DNA of 33,583 bases, taken from the NCBI GenBank assembly GCA_022616275.1, contig JAKEFB010000192.1, positions 1 through 33,583 of the forward strand, in the 5' to 3' direction. Below the pieces are notes generated by a model that searched no databases, was not told where the DNA came from, and saw only the letters and a list, made by a program, of their open reading frames with translations. A program made the position numbers and the translations under genes. Below, one piece after another: positions 8,308-16,174 of the stretch. This DNA is from Chloroflexota bacterium (GTDB lineage: Bacteria > Chloroflexota > Anaerolineae > Promineifilales > Promineifilaceae). The number at the start of each line of letters is the position of its first letter. The stretch's first letter is position 1.

Positions 8308-8715
8308 TTAGATCGCCATACCCAACTGTCTCAACAAGCTACCGGCGTCGTAATACAACGCCGCCTGCTGAATTTTTTCGGCGGCGATGCGGCAGACCAG
8401 CACCATCGGGATGGCTACCTCCCGGCCGGTAGCCGGAATACCCATAAACAGCCCATCCTGCCGGCCGTGGAAAACAAACTCCAGCATGGCCGCGCACTCA
8501 CCCACCAACATCGTCTGCACCTCGGCCCTGGCCTGGGCGAAGCCTTCGACGAAGAAAGCCCGCAGCAGGGCGACCACGGCCGCCCGCCCCCGGTAGGTGC
8601 AGTTCTGGGCCAGGTCCTTCAGCACCACTTCCTCCACCAGCGCCACGGCCGCCGGCGCCCGGACGAAGGCCTCCACCACCTGGCGGTTGGCCTCAATACA
8701 CTCCTCCACGGTCAT
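8308..8715 (-). CDS. SnoaL-like / NTF2-fold protein
   Basis: This is a 135-residue protein with the alpha+beta cone layout of the SnoaL-like/NTF2 superfamily. It has an N-terminal helical part (MTVEECIEANRQVVEAFVRA), a middle with YRGRAAVVALLRAFF, strands around MLVGECAAMLEFVFHGRQ, the substrate-pocket strand IPATGREVAIPMVLVCRI, and the typical ending ALYYDAGSLLRQLG. Family members include polyketide cyclases, limonene-epoxide-hydrolase-like enzymes and many uncharacterised binding proteins. Catalytic identity cannot be read here. A strong GGAGGAAGGAG ribosome site lies just before the ATG. It precedes the two methyltransferase genes on the same strand, with a 93-base gap. Confidence 0.8.
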   Translation of the reverse strand: MTVEECIEANRQVVEAFVRAPAAVALVEEVVLKDLAQNCTYRGRAAVVALLRAFFVEGFAQARAEVQTMLVGECAAMLEFVFHGRQDGLFMGIPATGREVAIPMVLVCRIAAEKIQQAALYYDAGSLLRQLGMAI

Positions 8716-8814
8716 CTCCTTCCTCCCTCGTTGCTATGAAACGTCACCATCATAGATCGGCCGCGTTTCCAGACACGTTTCCACGACGAAACGGCAACCG
8801 GCCGCCTGACCGCC

Positions 8815-8883
8815 AAACCCCGCAGGTTTCTGAGGGCACGGAACGTGCCCCGGGCACGCTTCGTGCCCCAACCTGCGGGGTTT
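8815..8883. repeat. nested inverted-repeat element (cloverleaf-like) between genes
   Basis: Outer arms of 14 bases (8815-8828 and 8870-8883, AAACCCCGCAGGTT / AACCTGCGGGGTTT) pair perfectly. They enclose two small hairpins with identical 7-bp stems, GGGCACG-GAA-CGTGCCC (8834-8850) and GGGCACG-CTT-CGTGCCC (8852-8868). The element lies 26 bases after the stop of the regulator gene on the minus strand, so it could end or stabilise that transcript. Its symmetry also fits a REP-like mobile intergenic repeat. Confidence 0.7.
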
Positions 8884-8908
8884 CCGAGTAGGTGGGAGGA
8901 TGTTGTTG

Positions 8909-11900
8909 CTACACCGACAAGGGTGCTATTTTCCCCGTCTGCCAGGTGGAGATAATGCGCCCGTTCGTCCGGTAACTCAGAAAACGCTCCTTCACCCGGG
9001 GGTCCTGAATCTGTTTGCTGAAGCCCATCAAGGTATCATAGGCTCGCTGCACGGCGACGCGGGCTTCGGCCTGGCGGCCATTGGCGGCCAATGCTTCCGC
9101 ATGGCACATGAACACGTCCGGCATCTCCCAGACGTACACTTCCCCCTGAACTTTTTCCAGTTCGGCCATCGCCCGGCCGGTATGCTCCAGGGCCACGATC
9201 ACCTGACCCAGGGCCAGGGACAGCCGTCCCAGCCAGGCCAGGTCGCTAATTATGTTTGATAGTTCACCGCTTTCCTGGCGACTTTGAGCGGCATAGCCCA
9301 GCCACCGCGCTGCCCCGGCCATATCCCCTCGCCCCAGGGCCAGCCTACCCAATAGTTGGGCAGTCCAACCGGCCAACCAATGGTCATCGTAGGCATTGGC
9401 TTCTCTAAACACTTGCTCGTACATAGCCTGAGCCTGGACCAGCTCACCGGCGATGTGATGGGCTACCCCCAGATAGAACAACGGCCGTTGCTCCGTCAGG
9501 CTATGGCCCATGTCCCGGTAAATCCGGGCCGATTTTTGGGCAAAATCACGCACCTTTTCGGCGTCATAGTAGAAATCCCAGGCCGCCGCCAGGGTATAAT
9601 TCGTTCGGGCCTGCCCCAGCCGGTCGGCCTGCTGTTCCGAAATCTCCAACGCCCGCGTGAGATGGGTCAGGGCAAACTCGACTTCGCCCAGGTTTAACTC
9701 GCACCAGGCCAGACCACTGAGACACCGGCTTTCGCCGGCCACGTCGCCCTCTGCCTGGTAAAGTTTCAAGGCCTCCTCGTAATAACGGCGTCCTGTTTTA
9801 TTCTGGCTAATGGTGATTTTGCACGACCCGGCCTGGCTCAACCCCGCGGCCGCCCCACACCGGTCTCCCAGATCAAGGTACTGTCTGGCAGCAGCTAAGG
9901 CTACTTCCGCCGCCCGCTCGTACGCATTCGAGGCGACCAGGTACTCTGATTGGCGCAGATAGGACATGGCCTGCAGCCGTTCATCTGGATAGCGGGCCAG
10001 CAAATCAGTCGCCTGTTGCACAAGCTGGCCCAACTCTTCAGGTGGTGGGCCGGCCACGTGGGGGATAAGCGCCGCCCGATTCAATAAAATCTCGATCAGT
10101 CGCCGTTCGCCGGCCGCCAGATCAAAGCCTGGATAACGGTGCAACTGGTCGAAGGCCTGGGAAGCTGCTTCTAAGGCCTGCAGGGCATCGCTGTAGGCAT
10201 AAAGCCGGGAGGCATGGGCCGCTGCCAGGGGTGCCCATTGAAAGACAAGCTGGAAGCTCTCGCCCTCCAGGGCATGGCGGGTAATGCGGCCGGCTATGGC
10301 CTGGCGCTGCTGAGGCGCAAGACGAGCGGCTATTTGCGCCAGCATATTCGCAACCCGGCGGTGCAGCAGGCTCTGGCGGACATGACTCAACTGGCTGACC
10401 ACGGCTTGCTGGATAAGGTCGTGCTTAAAATCGTAACGAACCAGGTGATTATCGGTTTGGGTCTGGAGCAAGCCACGGCGGAGGCCCAGGTCAATGGCCA
10501 GGGCTACTTCATCGTCGCTACGGCCGCTGGTCTGCTGCGCTTCATCAAGCGTCGCCGGGCTATCGAGAACGGCCATCGCCTCAATGACCTGCCGACTGGT
10601 TTCTGGCAACTGGGACAAACGGCGTCGAATCAGATCGCGAATCGTAGCCGGAACGGGCAGCTCGGCCGGAAGCTGGGTTGCATGGGCTAACTCACGTAGC
10701 ACCTCGGTGACGAATAACGGGTTGCCGCCCGTCGCCTGGGCCAGCATGGCGGCGACGTGGGAGCGATACCCTTCCGGCAGTTTGGGCCAGAGCTGCTCGG
10801 CCAGAGCACTTACGGCCGCCGGCGGTAGTGGGCGCAGGGCCAGACGGTGGGAGGCGAGCCGTTGCAAATCGCTGAGCAGGGTTGGCAGCCCTGGGGCATC
10901 TTCTGCTTCTTCGGAACGGTAGGCGCCGACCAGCAACAGCCTGGCCTGGCCGGCCCGGCGGGCAACGGTGTGAAAGAGGCGTAAACTCATCTCGCCGGCC
11001 CATTGCAGGTCGTCAATAAAGATGAGCGAGGGCGAGGCTGCCTCGCTACGGCCGGGTAGCTGGAAGAGAAATTCACTAATGGCAGCAAACAAATGCTCCA
11101 ACTCGCCACTGCCGGTGGGGGGTGTCTGGGGGAGGCGGCGGCCCAGCCGTTGCGCCAGGCCGGGCGCCAGGCGGGCCAGGTATTCTTGAACGAAGGGGGA
11201 CAACCGTTTCAGGCTGGCGTCGTCTAAAGCACCCAGGCGCGCTTCCAGCACTTCCGTCCAGGGGTGGTAGGGTAGGGCGGTGGTGGATTCATAGCAATGG
11301 CCAACCAGGAAAGAACCGGCCGGCAACAGTCGTCCGAACTCCTGCACCAGGCGCGATTTACCCCCGCCGGCTTCGGCGGCCACCAACACCACGCTACCCC
11401 GGCCGTCCAGAGCAGCCTGCCACGCTGCTTGCAGTTGTCCCAGCTCCGTTTCCCGGCCGACAAAGTCAGGCGCCTGGGGCAAGGTTGTGGCCACTAGGGT
11501 CGCCGGTGTCACTTTGAAAGCAGCGGCCGGCCGGCCGGAGAGTACCGCCGCAACCAACGCGCTCAGTTCCGGCGTCGGCTCGACGGCTAGCTCGCGCCAC
11601 AACAGCTCCCGGCACAACTCAAACTGCCCTAGCGCCGCTTCGCGCCGGCCCGTCTGGGCGTACAGCCAGATGAGTTGGGCGTGAGCCTCCTCCAGTAGAG
11701 AGTTGCTCTGGAGCAGTTGCTGCGCCCGCTGAATAGCGGCTTCATACGCTTCCTGGGCCATCTGGCGAGCGACGATTTCGGCCAGACCGCGCTCGTACAG
11801 GTGGCGCATCTGGCTCCGCTGGCCTAGCAGCCATATTTCAAACTCGGGTGAATCAGGCAGGCCCATCCCCGCCAGAAACTCGCCGCGATAGAGGTTGGCG

Positions 11901-12268
11901 GCTGCTTCCAGTTGCGCCAAAGATTGCCTGGCCAGATTGCCCTCTAAAACCCGGACAAATTCCAGGCAGTCCACCTGGGCCGCCGGCCGGTTGAACCGGA
12001 CGGTATCCCCCTCGGTGACAATCATCTCCGTTCCAAGCTGGCCGCGAATGCGGCTCAACAACACCCGCAGCGTCCTGGTTGGAGCGGCCGCTTCCTGGCA
12101 AAACAAGCTGGCCAGTGTACCGCGATGATGGGCCTGGCTCGTGGCCACTAAATAAGCCAGAAGCGCCCAATCCTTACGGCGTAGCGCCGGCTGTGGCCGA
12201 CCAGGCTCACCAGGATGCGCTTCAACTGGGCCTAAAAAGAGAAGGGACAATGGACTGTCGTTCACCAT
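8909..12268 (-). CDS. AfsR-like regulator: BTAD + AAA/STAND ATPase + TPR
   Basis: This is a 1119-residue protein. Residues 1-95 form an OmpR/SARP-like winged-helix region (LSLLFLGPVEA, then RRKDWALLAYLVATSQAHHRG, then LRVLLSRIRGQLG). Residues about 98-245 are a bacterial transcriptional activation (BTAD) domain. A linker leads to FVGRETEL and an AAA/STAND ATPase with Walker A AEAGGGKS (298-305) and Walker B LIFIDDLQWA (D419, D420). The C-terminal 450 residues are TPR-like helical repeats. This is the SARP-MalT/AfsR architecture, a signal-integrating transcription factor. No ribosome site precedes the ATG at 12266-12268, so translation may be leaderless or start nearby. A paralogue with the same layout sits at 20117-23455. 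Confidence 0.9.
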   Translation of the reverse strand: MVNDSPLSLLFLGPVEAHPGEPGRPQPALRRKDWALLAYLVATSQAHHRGTLASLFCQEAAAPTRTLRVLLSRIRGQLGTEMIVTEGDTVRFNRPAAQVDCLEFVRVLEGNLARQSLAQLEAAANLYRGEFLAGMGLPDSPEFEIWLLGQRSQMRHLYERGLAEIVARQMAQEAYEAAIQRAQQLLQSNSLLEEAHAQLIWLYAQTGRREAALGQFELCRELLWRELAVEPTPELSALVAAVLSGRPAAAFKVTPATLVATTLPQAPDFVGRETELGQLQAAWQAALDGRGSVVLVAAEAGGGKSRLVQEFGRLLPAGSFLVGHCYESTTALPYHPWTEVLEARLGALDDASLKRLSPFVQEYLARLAPGLAQRLGRRLPQTPPTGSGELEHLFAAISEFLFQLPGRSEAASPSLIFIDDLQWAGEMSLRLFHTVARRAGQARLLLVGAYRSEEAEDAPGLPTLLSDLQRLASHRLALRPLPPAAVSALAEQLWPKLPEGYRSHVAAMLAQATGGNPLFVTEVLRELAHATQLPAELPVPATIRDLIRRRLSQLPETSRQVIEAMAVLDSPATLDEAQQTSGRSDDEVALAIDLGLRRGLLQTQTDNHLVRYDFKHDLIQQAVVSQLSHVRQSLLHRRVANMLAQIAARLAPQQRQAIAGRITRHALEGESFQLVFQWAPLAAAHASRLYAYSDALQALEAASQAFDQLHRYPGFDLAAGERRLIEILLNRAALIPHVAGPPPEELGQLVQQATDLLARYPDERLQAMSYLRQSEYLVASNAYERAAEVALAAARQYLDLGDRCGAAAGLSQAGSCKITISQNKTGRRYYEEALKLYQAEGDVAGESRCLSGLAWCELNLGEVEFALTHLTRALEISEQQADRLGQARTNYTLAAAWDFYYDAEKVRDFAQKSARIYRDMGHSLTEQRPLFYLGVAHHIAGELVQAQAMYEQVFREANAYDDHWLAGWTAQLLGRLALGRGDMAGAARWLGYAAQSRQESGELSNIISDLAWLGRLSLALGQVIVALEHTGRAMAELEKVQGEVYVWEMPDVFMCHAEALAANGRQAEARVAVQRAYDTLMGFSKQIQDPRVKERFLSYRTNGRIISTWQTGKIAPLSV

Positions 12269-12342
12269 CCAATCAACTATACTGGCTGTGGCCGGCCTCT
12301 GACGATGGCTGATCCCCGGCCGCGGCAGCCTCCGATAATGTT

Positions 12343-12371
12343 ACTTTACGACCGTTACCAGTATAAATCAA
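12343..12371 (-). promoter_or_regulatory. possible sigma70-type promoter for the BTAD regulator
   Basis: On the minus strand TTGATT (12366-12371) and TAAAGT (12343-12348) are separated by exactly 17 bases, each matching 4 of 6 consensus positions. They lie about 75 bases before the regulator start. The rest of the 237-base gap 12269-12505, between the divergent regulator and hexuronate genes, shows no ORF or clear repeat. This is a weak call by eye. Confidence 0.25.
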
Positions 12372-12505
12372 ACGTTGGCTTGACGGTGACACGGCAACTG
12401 TTGCTCAAACCGGTCGAACAGGGTAAACATGATGCGGTCTGGCGTCAAATCCCACGTGTTGGGGCACATTAGTTCATGCTCCGACAGAGACCAGGTGACT
12501 ATTCA

Positions 12506-13954
12506 ATGACTGGCATCAACATTTCTGAAGGAACGATTTACCCTAAGTCAGTTGTCACGCAGGGCGAGACAACGTACTTCTTGATCAAAATGCACGAGAA
12601 CGGTGAACGGCGATTGGGTATCGTCGGAGATGCGGCCGGTTTTGGCGGTCCGGCCGTTGCCGGTATTCAACACACTCGCTACCCGCTCACACCGCCCAAT
12701 GCGGCTGCGTTGCGAGCCTGCCTGCCCTGGCTCAACCCCGTTCCCCTGGAGTTAAAAACCTCCTTCGGCTTTGGCGACCGGATGGGATCGGCCACGCCGG
12801 GACACATTCTGGCTTTGTGGTCGGCCGACCCCGGCGGCAAGATCGCTCCCATCTTTGCCCAACAATCGGTGCGGGAAAACGCGCGCACCGGCCGGACCCC
12901 GCAGCAGGTGATGGACGACGCCACCTGGGGCATCTTCCAGGAAGGCTGGCGCGCGCCCTGGGGCGCCGACGCCGACCACGTCAAGGAAGTGGCCGACTTG
13001 GCCCCTTTTGTCGCCGCCGGGTACACCTTCTTCACCGTTGATCCCAGCGACCACGTGGACAACGCCGCCCAGACCGATTCCCCGGAGACGCTACGAACGA
13101 AAACGGCCACACTGCCCTGGGATACCCTGCAAAGCAGCTATGACGACATGCACCGCCGTTACTGCCGGGAGCCGTTGGAACTGGGCGGCCTGACCCTGGC
13201 CTTCGACGAGGCAATTTTGCGGCGGGCGCTGGCAAAATACGGCCGGGCCCTGGCCCACACGATGACCATCGCCCACGAACTCACCAGCCAGATGGACAGC
13301 AAACCGTACGATTTGGAAATGTCGGTAGACGAAACCGATACCCCTACCTCCGTTCACGAACATTTCTTCATCGCCAACGAGCTAAACCGCTCCGCTGTCC
13401 CCGTCGTCAGCGTCGCCCCCCGTTTTGTCGGCAAATTCCAGAAGGGGGTGGACTACATCGGCGACCTCGTCGAATTTGAGAGCGAGCTGGCCCGGCACGC
13501 AGCCATCATGCGCCATTTTGGTAGTTATAAACTGAGTATCCACACCGGGTCCGACAAATTTAGCATCTATCCCGCTATTGCCCGGCACACCCAGGGGCTG
13601 GTTCACGTCAAAACGGCCGGGACAAGCTACCTGGAAGCCGTGCGCGTCGCCGCCCAAAACCCTCCCCTCTTCCGGCGTATATTAGACCTCGCCCGCGCCC
13701 GCTTTGAAAAAGATCGCAAAACCTACTTCCTGGACGCCCAGTTGAGCAAAGTCCCGGAAAACGGCGCTCTGGCCGACGCCTCTCTGCCGGAGTTGCTGGA
13801 CCAGTTCGATGCGCGGCAGGTCTTACACGTCACCTTCGGCTCTATCTTGGATGAATTTGGCGCTGAGTTGGACGATTTCATTAGCCAACACGAAGCGGAT
13901 TACCGCGCCGCCCTGGAGGCCCATTTTGTCCGGCATCTGGAGCCGTTCGTTTAA
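12506..13954 (+). CDS. uxaE: tagaturonate epimerase-like protein (UxaE family)
   Basis: This is a 482-residue protein resembling the UxaE family, which interconverts D-tagaturonate and D-fructuronate and links galacturonate breakdown to the glucuronate branch. Recognised features are FGFGDRMGSATPGH near residue 87, a long TIM-barrel-like body with EMSVDETDTPTSVHEH (conserved Glu, Asp and His) and a late SIHTGSDKFSIYPAI segment. I chose the ATG at 12506 because AGGTGA lies 8 bases upstream; an ATG at 12476 would add ten unlikely residues. It is followed after 12 bases by an SDR mannonate oxidoreductase, which would use the fructuronate product. The name rests on remembered family similarity and supporting context. 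Confidence 0.8.
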   Translation: MTGINISEGTIYPKSVVTQGETTYFLIKMHENGERRLGIVGDAAGFGGPAVAGIQHTRYPLTPPNAAALRACLPWLNPVPLELKTSFGFGDRMGSATPGHILALWSADPGGKIAPIFAQQSVRENARTGRTPQQVMDDATWGIFQEGWRAPWGADADHVKEVADLAPFVAAGYTFFTVDPSDHVDNAAQTDSPETLRTKTATLPWDTLQSSYDDMHRRYCREPLELGGLTLAFDEAILRRALAKYGRALAHTMTIAHELTSQMDSKPYDLEMSVDETDTPTSVHEHFFIANELNRSAVPVVSVAPRFVGKFQKGVDYIGDLVEFESELARHAAIMRHFGSYKLSIHTGSDKFSIYPAIARHTQGLVHVKTAGTSYLEAVRVAAQNPPLFRRILDLARARFEKDRKTYFLDAQLSKVPENGALADASLPELLDQFDARQVLHVTFGSILDEFGAELDDFISQHEADYRAALEAHFVRHLEPFV

Positions 13955-13966
13955 CTCTCACCGGCT

Positions 13967-14788
13967 ATGAACATCAGTCAACTTTTTTCACTGGCAGGCA
14001 AAGTGGCCATTGTCACCGGCGGTACGGGGGTGCTGGGCGGGACGATGGCCCGGGGATTAGCGGCCGCTGGCGCAACAGTCGGTGTTTTGGGCCGGCGGGC
14101 TGAGGTGGCCGGGCAGGTAGCCGGGGAGATCAAAGCCCGAGGCGGGCAGGCGTTGGCCCTGCCGGCGGACGTATTGGACAGAATATCGCTGTTGGCGGCG
14201 CGAGACAGGGTGATGGGGGAGTGCGGCCGCATTGACATCCTCATCAACGCCGCCGGGGGTAATGTGCCGGGGGCCACTATTTTTGGCGACCTGACCTTCT
14301 TCACCATGACCCAGGCCGCCTTTGAACAGGTCATCGCCCTGAACCTGACCGGTACGCTCCTGCCCTGCCAGCTCTTTGGCCAGGTAATGGCCGAACAGCG
14401 CAGCGGGGTTATTATCAACATTTCCTCGATGACGGCCCAAAAACCGTTAACGCGGGTGTTAGGGTACGGCAACGCCAAAGCGGCCGTTGACAATTTCACC
14501 AGGTGGCTGGCCGTGGAGCTGGCCCAAAAGTACGGGCCGGGCCTGCGCGTCAACGCCATCGCCCCCGGCTTTTTCATTGGCGAGCAAAACCGGGACTTCT
14601 TGTTGAAGGAAGACGGTACGTATTCTTCACGCGGCCAGCAGATCATTGACCACACGCCGATGGGCCGTTTTGGCGAACCGGATGAACTGGTAGGAACGGC
14701 CGTCTGGCTGGCCAGCGACGCCGCAAAATTCGTGACCGGCATCGTCGTGCCGGTAGATGGTGGATTTGCGGCCTATAGTGGCGTTTAA
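13967..14788 (+). CDS. SDR oxidoreductase, probable fructuronate reductase / D-mannonate oxidoreductase
   Basis: This is a 273-residue classical short-chain dehydrogenase. It has the NAD(P)-binding TGGTGVLG (17-24), NAAGG near 94-98, catalytic Ser 153/154, Tyr 167 and Lys 171 (YGNAK), and the cofactor-closing loop RVNAIAPGFFIGEQNR. This last segment, with the GEQNR after PGFF, is characteristic of SDR-type D-mannonate oxidoreductases such as B. subtilis YjmF/UxuB. Those enzymes reduce D-fructuronate to D-mannonate. The gene lies 12 bases after the tagaturonate epimerase-like gene, so the two steps galacturonate branch to fructuronate to mannonate are side by side. A mannonate dehydratase is not in the window. 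No clear ribosome site is visible, so translation may depend on the upstream gene. Confidence 0.85.
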   Translation: MNISQLFSLAGKVAIVTGGTGVLGGTMARGLAAAGATVGVLGRRAEVAGQVAGEIKARGGQALALPADVLDRISLLAARDRVMGECGRIDILINAAGGNVPGATIFGDLTFFTMTQAAFEQVIALNLTGTLLPCQLFGQVMAEQRSGVIINISSMTAQKPLTRVLGYGNAKAAVDNFTRWLAVELAQKYGPGLRVNAIAPGFFIGEQNRDFLLKEDGTYSSRGQQIIDHTPMGRFGEPDELVGTAVWLASDAAKFVTGIVVPVDGGFAAYSGV

Positions 14789-14795
14789 CCCACTC

Positions 14796-14859
14796 AGGTG
14801 ACCGGCACTTTTTCAGAGAACTGCTGCCCTAAAATAGCCTCCGGAAGTGCCAGTCACCT
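14796..14859. repeat. imperfect inverted repeat in the SDR-LarA gap
   Basis: AGGTGACCGGCACTT (14796-14810) and AAGTGCCAGTCACCT (14845-14859) pair with one mismatch in 15 around a 34-base loop. The element lies 8 bases after the SDR stop and 15 bases before the LarA-like start. It lacks a T-run after the stem. It may act as an intra-operon hairpin tuning expression of the downstream gene, or be an intergenic repeat copy. Confidence 0.6.
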
Positions 14860-14874
14860 CCAGGACTCGCAACC

Positions 14875-16140
14875 ATGATCATTACCCAATCTATCGCTCC
14901 CCCCAACCAGCTTCTGGCCGATGACACCATCCGGCAGACGTTGGCGGCCGGCCTGGCCGGGCGGCACACCCGGCAAAAGGTGCTGGTGTTGATCCCCGAC
15001 CGGACCCGCACTATTCCGCTGCCGCAGTTGTTCCGCTACCTGGTGGAAATTCTGCGCGATGTCCGGCAACTTGATTTCATGGTCGCGCTGGGCACACACC
15101 CCCCTCTCAGCGAGGCGCAACTCTACGAGCTTGTGGGCATTACGGCCGAGGAACGGCAAACAACTTACCGGCACGTCGGTCTGTTCAACCATGCCTGGGA
15201 CCGGCCGGACACGCTGACCCAAATCGGCGTGCTGCCGCAGGCACAGGTGCAGGCCATTGCCGGCCAGACCTGGCATCCCTCACTGGGGGGAGACGTACCG
15301 GTGAATATCAACCGGGCGGCGCTGGCCTATGACCATATCCTCATCCTGGGGCCGACTTTTCCCCATGAGGTAGCGGGCTTTTCCGGTGGGGCCAAGTACC
15401 TGTTTCCAGGTATTTCTGGCCCGGAGATGATCAACACGACGCATTGGCTGGGGGCGCTGGTCGGGGTAGTCGGCACGATTGGGGTGAAGGATACGGCCGT
15501 GCGGGCCATGATCCACGCCGCGGCCGAATTGGTGCCGACGCCGATCAGCCTCATCGCCCTGGTCGTGGTGGGCCAGGGGCTGGCCGGCATGTTTATTGGC
15601 GATTATTTGTCGGCCTGGAACGCGGCCGCAGAGTTGTCAGCGGAGCGGCATATTATCTGGGTGGATCGACCATTTCGGCGTGTACTGTCCTGTGCGCCGC
15701 CTATGTACGACGAGCTGTGGACGGCCGGGAAGGCGATGTACAAGCTGGAACCAGCACTGGCCGAAGGAGGTGAACTTATCATCTACGCGCCGCATCTGAG
15801 CGTGGTGAGCCACGTCCATGGCCAGTACATCTATGAGATTGGCTACCATGTCCTGCCCTATTTTCTGAATCAATGGGACAAATTCAAGCATATTCCGCTG
15901 GGTGTGTTGGCGCATAGTACGCACGTGCGCGGCGGCGGCCGTTTTGTGGACGGCATTGAATATCCTCGCGCCCAAGTAACGCTGGCCACGCAACTATCGC
16001 CGGAAGATTGCGCCCAACTGGCCCTCGGCTACCTGAATCCGAATGAGATTAATGTGGCCGGCTGGCAAAACCGGGAAGACGAAGGCATCCTATTCGTGCC
16101 CAAGGCGGGGGAAATGTTGTACCGGGTGAAGAAGGTTTGA
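14875..16140 (+). CDS. LarA-family nickel-dependent 2-hydroxyacid racemase/epimerase (possible aldonate 2-epimerase)
   Basis: This is a 421-residue protein with the two-domain LarA layout. The nucleotide-phosphate loop IPDRTRT lies at 40-46 and ALGTH at 71-75. The signature PHEVAGFSGGAKYLFPG places His 164 and Lys 174, and His 190 lies in NTTHW. The spacings 164-174-190 (10 and 16) equal those of Lactiplantibacillus plantarum LarA His174, Lys184 and His200, where Lys184 carries the nickel-pincer cofactor. The cofactor genes larB, larC and larE are not in the window. The LarA superfamily includes gluconate 2-epimerases. Because this gene follows a mannonate-forming SDR, a D-mannonate/D-gluconate epimerase is my favoured inference; a lactate or malate racemase remains possible. 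A shrunken paralogue lies at 2105-2233. Confidence 0.85.
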   Translation: MIITQSIAPPNQLLADDTIRQTLAAGLAGRHTRQKVLVLIPDRTRTIPLPQLFRYLVEILRDVRQLDFMVALGTHPPLSEAQLYELVGITAEERQTTYRHVGLFNHAWDRPDTLTQIGVLPQAQVQAIAGQTWHPSLGGDVPVNINRAALAYDHILILGPTFPHEVAGFSGGAKYLFPGISGPEMINTTHWLGALVGVVGTIGVKDTAVRAMIHAAAELVPTPISLIALVVVGQGLAGMFIGDYLSAWNAAAELSAERHIIWVDRPFRRVLSCAPPMYDELWTAGKAMYKLEPALAEGGELIIYAPHLSVVSHVHGQYIYEIGYHVLPYFLNQWDKFKHIPLGVLAHSTHVRGGGRFVDGIEYPRAQVTLATQLSPEDCAQLALGYLNPNEINVAGWQNREDEGILFVPKAGEMLYRVKKV

Positions 16141-16174
16141 AACGTATCGCCTTGACGTATTTACCTTGCGAGAC

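Noticed and set aside
13978-14742. A 254-residue minus-strand frame opposite the SDR gene
   Set aside because: The plus-strand SDR has all catalytic motifs. The opposing frame is a known type of shadow in GC-rich SDR genes and has no recognisable domain.
16141-16174. Bidirectional terminator between the convergent LarA-like and ThDP genes
   Set aside because: The 34-base gap shows no convincing inverted repeat or T-run.
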